A DNA stretch of 64,000 nucleotides from assembly GCA_964472525.1 (NCBI GenBank), contig CAYYLL010000002.1:62001-126000 (forward strand), read 5' to 3'. This DNA is from SZUA-37 sp964472525 (GTDB lineage: Bacteria; Pseudomonadota; Gammaproteobacteria; UBA6429; Thiohalophilaceae). A program made the translations under genes and the position numbers. The notes beneath the pieces were generated by a model. The model saw only the letters and a program-made list of their open reading frames with translations. It made no database searches and had not been told where the DNA came from. Each line of letters opens with the position of its first letter. Within the stretch, counting starts at the first letter, position 1. Of this stretch, positions 50,735-60,996 are shown in pieces.

Positions 50735-53107
50735 TTATTTATTATTATCCAACTCGTAAAGCTCAAGTGCTTTCGGTTTATCAATATAATAACCTTGCGC
50801 AAAATTCACCCCAATGTTCTTAAGTGCGTCTAATGTATCCTTGTTTTCAACAAATTCGGCAATGGTTTCTATGCCCATAATATGCCCAATACGATTAATG
50901 GCTTCAACAAAAGCAAGGTCAGTTTCATCGTCACAAATATCAACGATAAAGTGTCCATCTATTTTAATGTAATCAACAGGCATATTTTTAAGATAACTAA
51001 AAGAACTTAAGCCGCTACCAAAATCATCGAGTGCAAAACGACAACCAATGGCTTTTAATGATTTCATAAAAGCGATTGCGCGAGATAAATTACTGATAGC
51101 GGCTGTTTCTGTTATTTCAAAACAAATGATTTTAGGGTCGATTTTGTTATTAACCAGTATGTTGATTACAAATTTATCAAACCCTTTTTTACCTAAAGAC
51201 TGTCCAGATAAATTGATGGTGAAAATATGATTCTGAATATTTTTTTGGTTGTCAGCAAGAAACTTAATAGTATTAGTAATTACCCATTTATCAATGTCAG
51301 GCATAATTTCATAGCGTTCTGCAGCGGGAATAAACGACATAGGCGGTACTATTTCGCCATCACTGTTGCGTAATCGTAACAGTATTTCGCAATGTCTTTT
51401 ATTAGTATTAGTGATATCCATAATAGACTGGCAATGTAAAACAAAGTCATTGTTTTTAAGTGCATTTTTGATATGTTGCATCCATTGCAGCTCACCCTGA
51501 CGTTTTTGTATGTCTTCGTCATTGGGATCGAATAAATGAATTCTATTGCGACCTTCTTCTTTTGAAATATAACATGCAGTATCGGCATTTCTCATTATTT
51601 CAGTCAAACTGGCTGTGGTATGGTCAAGTTTAGCTAAACCGATACTGGCGCCAACCTCAAAGGAGTTATTAGCCCAAATAAAACGAAAAGATTTAATTTC
51701 TTTTCTGATTTTTTCTGAAATGGATAATGCATTTTCAATATTACAATCTTCCAGTAAAATACCAAATTCATCCCCACCAAGTCGCGCAAGAATATCACTG
51801 CGTCGTAGTAACGATTGTAGTAGCAATGAAAGTTGTTTTAAAAATTCGTCACCGGCTTCATGGCCTGCCGTGTCATTTATAATTTTAAAATTATCTAAAT
51901 CCATAAAACAAACAACATGCTGTTGTGTGTTTTCTGCTTCTATCAATTTGAGTGTGTTTTCTAAATGATGTTCAAATTGTCTACGGTTAATTAGACCGGT
52001 TAAACTGTCATGGCTTGCATAGTATTTTAATTGTGACGACAAGGCTCTTATTTCAGTAACATCCCTAAAAATAACAACTGCTCCCGATGTTTTTCTGTCT
52101 TCAGTAACAATTGGTGCGAGGGTATATTCAATAGCATATTCCCCCAAGTTTTTATTAACAAGAGTTCTCGGCATTTCTGCACTCATCACCACTTCGAGAT
52201 TTGCAATGACTCTTTCAAGTTCTGTGTGTTTTGAAGGGAGTGTGTCGTACTCTAATTCAATATTAAATACACTATAAAAATCTTGGCCAATGGCTTGACG
52301 ATATGAATAGCCTGTTAGTTCTTCTGCAATAGGATTAATTTGTGTCACTTTACCGTTTATATCAGTCGTAATAATGGCATCACCAATGGAGTGTAACGTA
52401 ATTTCAGCAAGTTCTTTTTCCATATAAAGTTTGGCTTGCAGTGATTTTGTAATGTATACAATGATATAAGTTATTACAATACCCACCAATAAGGCCACAA
52501 TTGAAAGGCCTAAAAGAATTTTCCAAGTATCTTGTTGTTCTTGTTCTGCCTGTTGTGCAATTCTTCGTGATGATTGGTGTTGTATTGCTTGTAGTTTTTT
52601 TAATAGCTTGAGTATTCTTTCTTGTAAAGGTATTGCCTTTGTAATAAGTAAATCATTTGCTTTATCGATTTCTTCTTGTTGTACTAATTCAGCAATTTTA
52701 TTCTGTAGCGGAGCGGTAATTCGTGTGAGTCGGGCTTGTTTTTGAAGGAGTGCCTGCTCGCTATTGGTCAGTTCGGTTTTAAGTAATTGAATACGTGCAT
52801 TTGCAAATTGAGAGGCATAGGCATTAAATCTTAAAAAGTTTTCGTCACGAATAAAAGGATCTTGAATTGATACCATGATGAACAGGCTGATACTGCGTTC
52901 GCGTGCAGCATTATACATGCGAATGATTAACTCCGATTTCATATCATATTGTTGTACAATTTCACTGACATGCTGATGGGTTTTTTTGTTTTGTACAACA
53001 CTGGTGATCAGGATAAGACTAAACAGCACCACAATAACAACATAGCCCCAAATAATAATTTGAGGGGAACGTTTATTTTGTTTTTTATTTTGCAGCAAAT
53101 TGAACAA
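50735..53107 (-). CDS. membrane GGDEF-EAL protein with PAS domain
   Basis: The 790-residue inner-membrane protein has two helices (about 17-37 and 195-217) around a helical-bundle periplasmic sensor, a PAS domain (about 232-350), GGDEF (RLGGDEFGILLED, intact active site) and EAL domains. The EAL motif is EILLRLR, retaining the catalytic Glu, with EITETAA, DDFGSGLSSF and FVENK also present. Both synthesis and hydrolysis of c-di-GMP are possible. The only start between the upstream in-frame stop and the first membrane helix is TTG at 53107, preceded by AGGTAG. Confidence 0.92.
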   Translation of the reverse strand: MFNLLQNKKQNKRSPQIIIWGYVVIVVLFSLILITSVVQNKKTHQHVSEIVQQYDMKSELIIRMYNAARERSISLFIMVSIQDPFIRDENFLRFNAYASQFANARIQLLKTELTNSEQALLQKQARLTRITAPLQNKIAELVQQEEIDKANDLLITKAIPLQERILKLLKKLQAIQHQSSRRIAQQAEQEQQDTWKILLGLSIVALLVGIVITYIIVYITKSLQAKLYMEKELAEITLHSIGDAIITTDINGKVTQINPIAEELTGYSYRQAIGQDFYSVFNIELEYDTLPSKHTELERVIANLEVVMSAEMPRTLVNKNLGEYAIEYTLAPIVTEDRKTSGAVVIFRDVTEIRALSSQLKYYASHDSLTGLINRRQFEHHLENTLKLIEAENTQQHVVCFMDLDNFKIINDTAGHEAGDEFLKQLSLLLQSLLRRSDILARLGGDEFGILLEDCNIENALSISEKIRKEIKSFRFIWANNSFEVGASIGLAKLDHTTASLTEIMRNADTACYISKEEGRNRIHLFDPNDEDIQKRQGELQWMQHIKNALKNNDFVLHCQSIMDITNTNKRHCEILLRLRNSDGEIVPPMSFIPAAERYEIMPDIDKWVITNTIKFLADNQKNIQNHIFTINLSGQSLGKKGFDKFVINILVNNKIDPKIICFEITETAAISNLSRAIAFMKSLKAIGCRFALDDFGSGLSSFSYLKNMPVDYIKIDGHFIVDICDDETDLAFVEAINRIGHIMGIETIAEFVENKDTLDALKNIGVNFAQGYYIDKPKALELYELDNNK

Positions 53108-53395
53108 AAGACTACCTAAACCATTGTTTATCGTTATACGGAGTCTGGGGTGAACTCATCGCAGAGAGACTAATTTTACCTCATTTTTAGCAAAAAACAT
53201 GCGGTTTTGCTGAAATACTGCCTACCGCTAGAAATGGTTAGAAAATAGCCTGATAGCGAGTTTTAAGTATAGTCTGAAATTTTATTTGTAGATACGATTT
53301 GTTGCTGATTTAGTCTATAGATGCCTTAAGAATTGGTGTAGAATCAATCACTTCGTACGAAATTACGTTTAACCTTTTAAAAATGAATGGTTTAT

Positions 53396-54493
53396 ATGTC
53401 TGGTAATACTATTGGAAAATTGTTCACCGTCACCAGTTTTGGTGAAAGTCATGGTGCCGCTATTGGTTGTATTGTTGATGGTTGTCCACCGGGACTTGCG
53501 TTGTGTGAGACCGATATTCAAAAAGAATTAGAACGCCGCCGTCCGGGTAAAACCCGACACACAACCCAGCGGCGCGAGACGGATGAAGTTGAAATTTTAT
53601 CCGGTGTTTTTGAGGGGAAAACGACCGGTACACCGATTGGTTTATTGATTCGAAATATGGATCAGCGCTCGAAAGATTACGGTAATATTAAAGACCAATT
53701 TCGTCCTGGCCATGCCGATTACACTTATTTACAAAAATATGGGATACGCGATTATCGTGGTGGTGGCCGTTCTTCGGCACGTGAAACGGCGATGCGAGTT
53801 GCTGCCGGAGCCATTGCAAAAAAATATTTAGCCGATAAAGCCGGTATCGTGATTCGTGGTTATATGGCGCAACTGGGGCCAATAAAACCTAAAACATTTG
53901 ACTGGAGCGCAGTGGAACAAAATCCTTTTTTCTTTCCCGATGCGTCGATGGTTGATGAACTCGAAGCCTATATGGATGCCTTGCGAAAAGAAGGTAATTC
54001 GATTGGTGCGCGAATAAATGTTGTTGCAAGTGGGATGCCACCCGGGCTCGGTGAACCTGTTTTTGATCGGCTTGATGCCGAACTTGCGCATTCTTTGATG
54101 TGTATTAATGCGGTTAAAGGTGTGGAGATAGGCGCAGGTTTTGCTTGCATTGAACAAAAAGGAACTGAGCATCGTGATGAAATGACGGAGCAGGGTTTTT
54201 TAAGTAATCATGCAGGTGGCATATTAGGCGGTATATCAAGCGGGCAGGACATTATTGCCAGTATTGCTTTAAAGCCGACGTCAAGCTTACGTCTTGCCGG
54301 ACAAAGTGTTAATGCAAAAGGGCAAGCAAGCGAAGTGGTAACAACAGGTCGGCATGATCCTTGTGTTGGAATACGTGCAACACCGATTGCCGAAGGGATG
54401 ATGGCTATTACAATACTTGATCATTACTTGCGGAATCGTGGTCAAAATGCTGACGTGGTATGCGATACTCCTGTCATCCCTGCTAGCATATAA
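53396..54493 (+). CDS. aroC: chorismate synthase
   Basis: AroC makes chorismate from EPSP using reduced FMN. From the ATG at 53396 the product is 365 residues beginning MSGNTIGKLFTVTSFGESHG, the canonical N-terminus. An ATG three codons earlier is possible. FMN- and substrate-binding motifs are present: RRRPGK, RPGHADYTY, RGGGRSSARET, GGILGGISSG and RHDPC. It lies divergent from the GGDEF-EAL gene and 34 bp before an MFS gene. Confidence 0.96.
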   Translation: MSGNTIGKLFTVTSFGESHGAAIGCIVDGCPPGLALCETDIQKELERRRPGKTRHTTQRRETDEVEILSGVFEGKTTGTPIGLLIRNMDQRSKDYGNIKDQFRPGHADYTYLQKYGIRDYRGGGRSSARETAMRVAAGAIAKKYLADKAGIVIRGYMAQLGPIKPKTFDWSAVEQNPFFFPDASMVDELEAYMDALRKEGNSIGARINVVASGMPPGLGEPVFDRLDAELAHSLMCINAVKGVEIGAGFACIEQKGTEHRDEMTEQGFLSNHAGGILGGISSGQDIIASIALKPTSSLRLAGQSVNAKGQASEVVTTGRHDPCVGIRATPIAEGMMAITILDHYLRNRGQNADVVCDTPVIPASI

Positions 54494-54527
54494 ATTCCAG
54501 TTTAAATAACATATCCATGCGATATAT

Positions 54528-55694
54528 ATGAAATCTGTTAAGGCTTCTTTTTTATATTGGCGCCTGTCCGGATTTTATTTCTTTTATTTCGCTAGTCTTG
54601 GCGCGTTAATTCCATATTGGAGTTTATATTTAAAAGATATTGGCTTTAATATTCGTGAAATTAGTGACCTAATGGCGCTGATACTGATTACCAAAATTAT
54701 TGCGCCGAATATTTGGGGCTGGATAGCTGACCATACGGGCAAGCGAATGCGCATTGTTCGTATCAGCAGTTTCTTGGCGGTCTTTATTTTTGCAGGAATA
54801 TTCTTTGTTAATGGTTTCTGGTCGATAGCGATGGTGATGTTGGCCTTTAGTTTTTTCTGGAATGCCGCCTTGCCTCAGTTTGAAGTAACCACCTTACAGC
54901 ATTTAGGTGAACAACCACATCGCTATAGCTCGATTCGTTTATGGGGTTCAATTGGTTTTATTTTAGCGGTGGCCAGTTTAGGTTATATTTTTGAATCTTA
55001 TTCTATAACACTCCTACCCATTACTATTTTCAGTTTTATGCTGGGAATTTTATTGATGAGTCTGTTTGTACCCGAACGGGCTGCAGCTCATTTATCGTTA
55101 ACACACATTAAATTAAAGCAAATTATTTTACGCCCAGAAGTTTTGGCTTTAATTGTTGCATGCTTTTTATCTCAGGCAAGTCATGGTGCGTATTACACTT
55201 TTTATACCTTATATATGGAAGGTTATGGCTATAGTCGTGGTGTTATTGGGATGTTGTGGGCGCTAGGTGTGGTCGCAGAAGTACTGGTATTTTTGTTTAT
55301 GCATCGTTTAGTCTCTTATTTTGGGCTACGGAAATTATTTCTAATAACCTTTTTACTCACGACATTGCGTTGGTTGTTGATTGCTCTGTACGCAGACTCT
55401 CTTGCAATTATGCTTTTTTCGCAAACTCTACATGCAGCAAGTTTTGGTGTTTTTCACGCGGTGGCAATCCAATTGTTTCATCAACATTTTTCAGGAAAAC
55501 ATGCAGGGAAAGGTCAGGCAATTTACAGCAGTATTAGTTTTGGTGCGGGTGGTGCTATTGGTACCTATCTTAGTGGCATTTTGTGGGAATCCTCGAGTCC
55601 CCAAAGTAGTTTTTTTCTATCAGCGATAATGGCTTTGATTGCTTTTTTTGTTGTTTTACGCTGGATCCATGCTAAAAATGGTCAATATGATTAA
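54528..55694 (+). CDS. MFS transporter, HcaT/phenylpropionate-permease-like
   Basis: The 388-residue protein has 12 predicted membrane helices. The N-terminal YWRLSGFYFFYFASLGALIP and WGWIADHTGKRMRI segments and the YSSIRLWGSIGFI motif are typical of the MFS_1-like/HcaT (PPP) family. The substrate cannot be inferred from sequence, and relatives are often annotated as phenylpropionate permeases without evidence. It starts 34 bp after aroC and is probably co-transcribed. Confidence 0.85.
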   Translation: MKSVKASFLYWRLSGFYFFYFASLGALIPYWSLYLKDIGFNIREISDLMALILITKIIAPNIWGWIADHTGKRMRIVRISSFLAVFIFAGIFFVNGFWSIAMVMLAFSFFWNAALPQFEVTTLQHLGEQPHRYSSIRLWGSIGFILAVASLGYIFESYSITLLPITIFSFMLGILLMSLFVPERAAAHLSLTHIKLKQIILRPEVLALIVACFLSQASHGAYYTFYTLYMEGYGYSRGVIGMLWALGVVAEVLVFLFMHRLVSYFGLRKLFLITFLLTTLRWLLIALYADSLAIMLFSQTLHAASFGVFHAVAIQLFHQHFSGKHAGKGQAIYSSISFGAGGAIGTYLSGILWESSSPQSSFFLSAIMALIAFFVVLRWIHAKNGQYD

Positions 55695-55741
55695 TATATT
55701 AATGGTAATTTTGATGTGTTCAAGCAGATAAACTCAACTTA

Positions 55742-55755
55742 TTGATAAATATCAA
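55742..55755. promoter_or_regulatory. FNR/Anr box upstream of mqo-type gene
   Basis: TTGATAAATATCAA is a perfect match to the FNR half-sites TTGAT-N4-ATCAA. It lies about 80 bp before the start codon at 55837. A possible -10 (TATAAA) is at 55792-55797, so the box would be centred near -55. Confidence 0.6.
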
Positions 55756-55836
55756 AATAAATAACTTCAGATTTGTTTACCAGAACCGATATATAAAGTA
55801 GATTTAATATAACTCAACCAACGGAGTGGATTTTTC

Positions 55837-57156
55837 ATGGACAAAGGGCAATACGATGTACTCATCATTGGTGGTGGTATTTCGGGAACCGCACTTTTGT
55901 ATGAACTCGCAAAATTTACCGACCTTTCTCATATTGGATTGGTTGAGAAATACGATCGTCTGGCCGATGTTAATTCCCATGGTCGTAATAATAGCCAAAC
56001 CCTGCATTGTGGCGATATTGAAACCAACTATACGTTGGATAAAGCCATTCAAGTTAAAGAAACCGCCGCAATGGTACTTCGTTATGCAGAAAAACAGAGC
56101 AATCGAGATCGATTAATCTATCAATATCCCAAAATGGTATTGGGTGTGGGGCGACATGAATGTGATTTTTTACGTGATCGCTACAAAGAATTTGCTAGCC
56201 ATTTTCCAAATATGCAAATGATGGAAAGTTCGGATATTGCGGAGATTGAGCCAACTGTTGTTGATGGTCGAAAAGATGAAATTGTCGCACTGGGTATACT
56301 CGATGAATATACGGCGGTTAATTACGGTGCCTTAGCTAATTCATTCGTCGAACAAGCGAAGCTAGTGACGGATAAAACCATCGACTTACTGCTTGAAACT
56401 CAAGTGGCTGATATTGTTAAAGATGACAACGGGTATCTTGTAAAAACCTCAAAAGGAGAAATGCACGCAAAGTTTGTAGTGGTCTCCGCAGGTGGACATA
56501 GTTTATTGTTTGCACACCGTATGGGCTTCTGTTTGCAATATTCCTGTTTACCGATGGCCGGTAGTTTTTATTACACGCCCAATATGTTGAATGGCAAAGT
56601 TTATACCGTACAAAATGAGAAGTTACCTTTTGCTGCAATTCATGGCGACCCCGATATTTTAGTGCCAGATAAAACTCGTTTCGGCCCAACCGCATTAGTC
56701 TTGCCAATGCTAGAACGCTATAATATGAAAACAATTCTAGACTTTTTGCAGGTAATCAAACTTGATCGTGATGTACTAAACGTTCTTTGGGATCTTTTAA
56801 AAGTTCCTGATATTCGTAATTATATGTTCAAAAATATGTTATTTGAAATCCCTGGAATTCGTACACGCTTATTTTTAAGTGACGCGCGTAAGATTATTCC
56901 GCAGATGCAGTTAAGTGATTTAAGTTTTGCTAAAAAAATTGGTGGTATCCGACCCGTTATGATTGACAAGAAAAATAGAAAATTACATTTAGGTGAAGCC
57001 AAAATTAACACCGGGCAAGGTGTTATCTTTAACATGACGCCTTCCCCCGGAGCGACTAGCTGTTTGGGTAACGCGCAAGGTGACCTTAAAATAATTACCG
57101 AGCATTTAAAATGTTCTTTTAATGAGAAAGAATTTAATAAAACACTCCGGGATTAA
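55837..57156 (+). CDS. FAD-dependent malate:quinone oxidoreductase family protein
   Basis: The 439-residue protein has an N-terminal Rossmann FAD site (VLIIGGGISGTALLYELAKF) and a DAO fold. SHGRNNSQTLHCGDIETNYT resembles Mqo-type enzymes of Campylobacterota and some gammaproteobacteria, which oxidise malate and pass electrons to quinone. SPGATSCLGNAQGD near the end is the second FAD contact. The assignment is by family; L-2-hydroxyglutarate oxidase-like activity is an alternative. A perfect FNR box lies upstream, suggesting oxygen control. Confidence 0.8.
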   Translation: MDKGQYDVLIIGGGISGTALLYELAKFTDLSHIGLVEKYDRLADVNSHGRNNSQTLHCGDIETNYTLDKAIQVKETAAMVLRYAEKQSNRDRLIYQYPKMVLGVGRHECDFLRDRYKEFASHFPNMQMMESSDIAEIEPTVVDGRKDEIVALGILDEYTAVNYGALANSFVEQAKLVTDKTIDLLLETQVADIVKDDNGYLVKTSKGEMHAKFVVVSAGGHSLLFAHRMGFCLQYSCLPMAGSFYYTPNMLNGKVYTVQNEKLPFAAIHGDPDILVPDKTRFGPTALVLPMLERYNMKTILDFLQVIKLDRDVLNVLWDLLKVPDIRNYMFKNMLFEIPGIRTRLFLSDARKIIPQMQLSDLSFAKKIGGIRPVMIDKKNRKLHLGEAKINTGQGVIFNMTPSPGATSCLGNAQGDLKIITEHLKCSFNEKEFNKTLRD

Positions 57157-57179
57157 TTTTTTTTACACATTAACCTTTA

Positions 57180-57707
57180 TTAACACTGCTTCGATTTAAG
57201 CCCAAAATTCATTCCGATTGACAGACGATGGTGTTGACTGTTATTGACCGATACTTCATGTAAACAATCGGCTTTAAACAAAATAAGTTGTCCTTCTTTT
57301 GGGGTAATTATTTTTTTATCACTGTTATTAAGTAAAATCAGATTACCTGAATCTTGTGGAACAGATACATAATAAACACCCGATAACATTTCATCATCGT
57401 CATCATGAGTATGAGGCAAGGTGACACTGGTGGGTGGCATATCGTTAAACCAGAAACCAATATCCAGATTTATGGATAGTTGAAGTGTTTTTTGGGCGCA
57501 CTGGTTTGCAAATTGAAGAACCGATGCTAATTCCGGTATTAAAATTTTATCAATATAGATATTTTCGTAACGGTTATTAAAAAAATGGCTACGTTTAATA
57601 TCTGTGTGTTTATTAAGTTCTAAAAACTTTGTATGGATCTCTGGATTAAGGGTGCTGCCTGAATTGAATATAAATGTTGAATAGTTAAATTTTGTATCGT
57701 TGAACAT
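57180..57707 (-). CDS. 2-oxoglutarate/Fe(II)-dependent oxygenase-like protein
   Basis: The 175-residue protein has the double-stranded beta-helix signature of Fe(II)/2OG oxygenases: HDD in PHTHDDDDEMLSGVYYVSVP for the HxD pair, a distal His in DCLHEVS, and Arg in HHRLSIGMNF for 2-oxoglutarate. It resembles the small putative 2OG-Fe(II) family with the YY(V/L) core strand. The substrate is unknown. It converges with the mqo-type gene, with no clear terminator in the 23-bp gap. Confidence 0.75.
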   Translation of the reverse strand: MFNDTKFNYSTFIFNSGSTLNPEIHTKFLELNKHTDIKRSHFFNNRYENIYIDKILIPELASVLQFANQCAQKTLQLSINLDIGFWFNDMPPTSVTLPHTHDDDDEMLSGVYYVSVPQDSGNLILLNNSDKKIITPKEGQLILFKADCLHEVSVNNSQHHRLSIGMNFGLKSKQC

Positions 57708-57780
57708 ATTTTAAGTGATGAAAATAGTGAAAAAAAATAAAGCGGAGTATTAATGCTGTATAAAATGTAAAACTTAATAT

Positions 57781-58296
57781 TTAATCATGGAGTAAGTCAT
57801 ATTCAGTCGTTTTTTTTACTGAATCTTTGGATAGAATTTTATTATTTAAAATAAAATCATCCAATATTTTAAATAATAAACCGCGTTGAATAGGTTTGGA
57901 AAGAAATTCGTTTGCGCCTAAACGCATTCCCCAGAATTTTTCAGTGGCTTGTTCATTGCCACTCATAATAATAATAGGAATATCTTCAGTACGCGGTTGC
58001 TTGCGCAATAGTCGCGTTGCTTTAAAACCGTTGATTCCTGGCATTACAATGTCCATTAAAATCAAATCAGGTTGGTATTCAATCGCAAGCTCAATACCAC
58101 GTTTTCCATCAGACGCTGCAAGGGTAGAATAACCGGCTTGTTCTAAGATGGTTTTCAGTGCATGAACAACGGTGCGTGAATCATCAATGATAAGGACAGT
58201 TCGATCGGAAACAATTTCCCGCTGTTTTGTGCGTTTATCTTTACTTTTATTTTTACCCGGGCGTAAAAAAAGATCTTTAAAAATGATTCGTCCCAT
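57781..58296 (-). CDS. receiver-only response regulator
   Basis: From the ATG at 58296 the product is 171 residues. A basic N-terminal tail (FLRPGKNKSKDKRTKQRE) precedes a receiver domain with VLIIDDSRT, acceptor Asp in LILMDIVMPGINGF, the switch Ser in IIMSGNE and Lys in FLSKPIQ. A short C-terminal tail follows. A GTG 17 codons upstream (58347) is an alternative start. It resembles PilG/PilH-type regulators. No kinase gene is adjacent. It diverges from the XrtA locus. Confidence 0.82.
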   Translation of the reverse strand: MGRIIFKDLFLRPGKNKSKDKRTKQREIVSDRTVLIIDDSRTVVHALKTILEQAGYSTLAASDGKRGIELAIEYQPDLILMDIVMPGINGFKATRLLRKQPRTEDIPIIIMSGNEQATEKFWGMRLGANEFLSKPIQRGLLFKILDDFILNNKILSKDSVKKTTEYDLLHD

Positions 58297-58542
58297 AATG
58301 ATTTTCTTATCTGTTCGCCCTGTTAGTATCAAAACGAAGTTTAACACTGTCTTCTATAAAGGCAAAGTTAAACGTAGACTGTTTTGTTATGAAATAAGTG
58401 TGAAAATGGGAGATAATTCTTTGAATTCATTCACAATAACTTTAAATTTCGTGCCTTAAGGATAAAAATGGGTTAATCTAAAGTTCTACTCTAGCTTAAG
58501 GAAGGGGCGTAAGCTTAAGTCTGCCCGATGAGTGAATAAGCA

Positions 58543-60063
58543 ATGACTACTACTAGCCCGAACATAGCCAAGCAGGTTCTCATTTTTATGGTGTTGATGA
58601 ATCTGGCTTTATTGGCATTATATTCAAATACCCTAATACAATTGTTTAAATTTTGGTCAACTTCGTATGGCTATTCGCACGGTATTCTTTTGTTCCCCAT
58701 TTTATTGGGGCTTTACTTCTATGAATTGTATAAAGCACCAAAATTAAATCTATCGCTTATTAATGGCTTTAGCCTTATTTGTTTATTGGGTTTGGTTTTT
58801 CTTTGGTTTGTGGCCGATTTATTGACTATTCAGTTTGTCGAATTTTTTTCTTTCTGGTTAATTCTAATACTTTTTAATCTGCTTTTAACATCCGGTAAAC
58901 TTAAAAATACGATTCATTTATGGCCGTTATTGTTAATCGTTTTTGCTCTACCATTATGGGATTTTTTGTCAGAAATTTTACGTACGATTGAAACCCCAAT
59001 GGTGGTGTTGGCCTTAAATGCGACGTCAATTAAGGCCGTTCAGGATGGATTTTTAATTTATATTCCAGCAGGTACTTTTCTGGTTGAGAATGCTTGTAGT
59101 GGCTTTAACCAGTTTATTGTTTCTATCCCGTTGGCGGTACTTTATTCTTATACCCGAAAATTAAATTTTGTGACGGGCTTTAAATTTGCCCTTTTCTTAT
59201 TACTGTTGGCTATATTATTTAATATACTTCGTATCTACATTGTCCTTGTTGCAGGACAATTAACACATATGAAATCACCATTGGTTGTGGATAGCCATGA
59301 ATATCTGGCATGGCTTATATATGGTATAGGCGTCTTTATTTTATTTTTTATTGCCGACCGGCGTCTTAAACCGGCCATTTCTAATGTACCGAATATTATA
59401 TCTACCAACATTCATATTAATAGTTTATGTAAAATGAATTCGGGTAAATTAATATTATTAGCGGCTATATTAGTTGTGGGGCCGCTCTTTAGTATTAGCT
59501 ATCCTGTGTTTAGAAATAACTCTCTGATTAATTTTGAACAGCTTACTGATAAGCTTTACTGGAAAGAAGTAGATAATGCATCAAAATCTCAATTCACACC
59601 GGCATTTGTGCCGGGTGATCGAGTGTATCAGCGTAAATTAGAAAGTTTGATTGGCCAGAGCATCACGTTATATATTAATTATTTTGTTCATCAGGAACAG
59701 GGACGCGAAGCGATTAATGATTCAAATAGTTTGGTTAGCCGTGATGATAAGCTCATTGCCGATAAACCCTATATTGTTAAGTTATCGGATGGGAGAGAAC
59801 TCAAAGTGAATGAGTCCATTGTAAGATTGAAGTCGGGTGAACAATATCTTGTTTGGCAATGGTATTTTACCAATGGACAGTATTTTAATGGTTCGATGGA
59901 TGCACGCTTGAATAACTTACGTGGTATCCTTAAAAATAAGCCTGCGATAGCAAATATTGTGCTGTTTAAGCGGTTTGGGTCAACTCAGCATTTGACACGT
60001 AACATATTAAAAGCATTTGTGGTGGATAATATCGCTGTTTTAAGTCAATACCTAAAAGGGTGA
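58543..60063 (+). CDS. xrtA: exosortase A with EpsI domain
   Basis: XrtA is a membrane transpeptidase thought to cleave PEP-CTERM signals on exported proteins. The 506-residue product has about eight membrane helices (about 10-270) with the catalytic triad: Cys185 in ENACSGFNQ, Arg230 in NILRIYIV and His252 in DSHEYLAWL. The C-terminal part (about 320-506) is an EpsI/DUF3485-like domain with GDRVYQRKLESLIGQ, a fusion common in this subfamily. It is the first visible gene of the XrtA/EPS locus. Confidence 0.93.
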   Translation: MTTTSPNIAKQVLIFMVLMNLALLALYSNTLIQLFKFWSTSYGYSHGILLFPILLGLYFYELYKAPKLNLSLINGFSLICLLGLVFLWFVADLLTIQFVEFFSFWLILILFNLLLTSGKLKNTIHLWPLLLIVFALPLWDFLSEILRTIETPMVVLALNATSIKAVQDGFLIYIPAGTFLVENACSGFNQFIVSIPLAVLYSYTRKLNFVTGFKFALFLLLLAILFNILRIYIVLVAGQLTHMKSPLVVDSHEYLAWLIYGIGVFILFFIADRRLKPAISNVPNIISTNIHINSLCKMNSGKLILLAAILVVGPLFSISYPVFRNNSLINFEQLTDKLYWKEVDNASKSQFTPAFVPGDRVYQRKLESLIGQSITLYINYFVHQEQGREAINDSNSLVSRDDKLIADKPYIVKLSDGRELKVNESIVRLKSGEQYLVWQWYFTNGQYFNGSMDARLNNLRGILKNKPAIANIVLFKRFGSTQHLTRNILKAFVVDNIAVLSQYLKG

Positions 60064-60245
60064 TTATCTAATCAATTTACAGATACTTTGCGATGGTAAA
60101 AATTCATATAAAATAAGGTATAAATGCCTTATGATCCTAATATAATCATTTATATATAATTATCAGTCGTTTATAGTGTCGGTTTATTTGCTCGAATAGT
60201 TTTTATAAAGATCTGAATATCATTTAACTATAAAAATCAGTGGCT

Positions 60246-60251
60246 TATAAT
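60246..60251 (+). promoter_or_regulatory. possible -10 element for the EPS export genes
   Basis: A perfect TATAAT lies 59 bp before the start codon at 60310, in an otherwise featureless 246-bp gap. The -35 region 17 bp upstream (TTTAAC) is poor, so an activator may be needed. Confidence 0.4.
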
Positions 60252-60309
60252 GGATGTGGTCAGTCAGTGTAATAATAATTTTTACAAATTTTGAGTAGAG
60301 GGTTGTGAT

Positions 60310-60936
60310 ATGAGTAGCTACAAAGTTGTGATGGGGTTGGCCGGTCTTGGTCTAATAATAATGTTGAGTGCCTGCAGTAGTACGCCTCGATCAACCTCAA
60401 AGGATTTGAATACACCCGTATCAAACCGTGTATCTGAATATTTAATTGGAGCCGGTGACCTGCTGAATGTGTTTGTCTGGCGCAACAAAGAAATCTCAAT
60501 TACGGTACCCGTTCGTCCAGATGGTCGGATTTCAACACCGTTAGTTGAAGATATGGTTGCTGTTGGTAAAACACCGACACGTTTAGCGCGTGATATTGAA
60601 AAACGGATTTCAAAATATATTCGTAACCCGCAAGTGACCGTGATTGTGACTAACTTTGTGGGTTCCTTAAAACAGCAAATTCGAGTGATAGGTCAGGCAA
60701 CACGCCCGCAATCTTTACCCTATCGAAGGCAGTTAACGCTACTTGATGTGATGATTCAGGTTGGGGGCTTGACAGATTTTGCCGCAGGAAATGATGCAAA
60801 AATTATTCGTAAAATAAATGATGTGAATACAACTATTCCCGCGCGCCTAAATGACTTAATTAAATCGGGTGATATTAGTGCCAATATTGTAATGCACCCA
60901 GGAGATATTTTAATTATTCCTGAATCTTGGTTTTAG
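60310..60936 (+). CDS. XrtA-associated polysaccharide export lipoprotein (Wza-type)
   Basis: The 208-residue protein has a lipoprotein signal with lipobox LSAC (Cys about 22), then the Poly_export domain (YLIGAGDLLNVFVWRN...ISTPLVEDMVAVGKTP) and a SLBB-like segment ending MHPGDILIIPESWF. It is of the short form typical of PEP-CTERM/exosortase loci and should form the outer-membrane export channel. GAGGG lies upstream of the ATG at 60310. Confidence 0.92.
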   Translation: MSSYKVVMGLAGLGLIIMLSACSSTPRSTSKDLNTPVSNRVSEYLIGAGDLLNVFVWRNKEISITVPVRPDGRISTPLVEDMVAVGKTPTRLARDIEKRISKYIRNPQVTVIVTNFVGSLKQQIRVIGQATRPQSLPYRRQLTLLDVMIQVGGLTDFAAGNDAKIIRKINDVNTTIPARLNDLIKSGDISANIVMHPGDILIIPESWF

Positions 60937-60996
60937 TCGTTGAGTCTGAATTTAGCCTTAGTATATTCATAATTTACCAGTAGCAGTATTTATTCG

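Noticed and set aside
58470..58542. sigma28 promoter before xrtA (TAAAGTTC and CCCGATGA)
   Set aside because: The two boxes are far too widely spaced to be a FliA promoter, and the gene is not flagellar.
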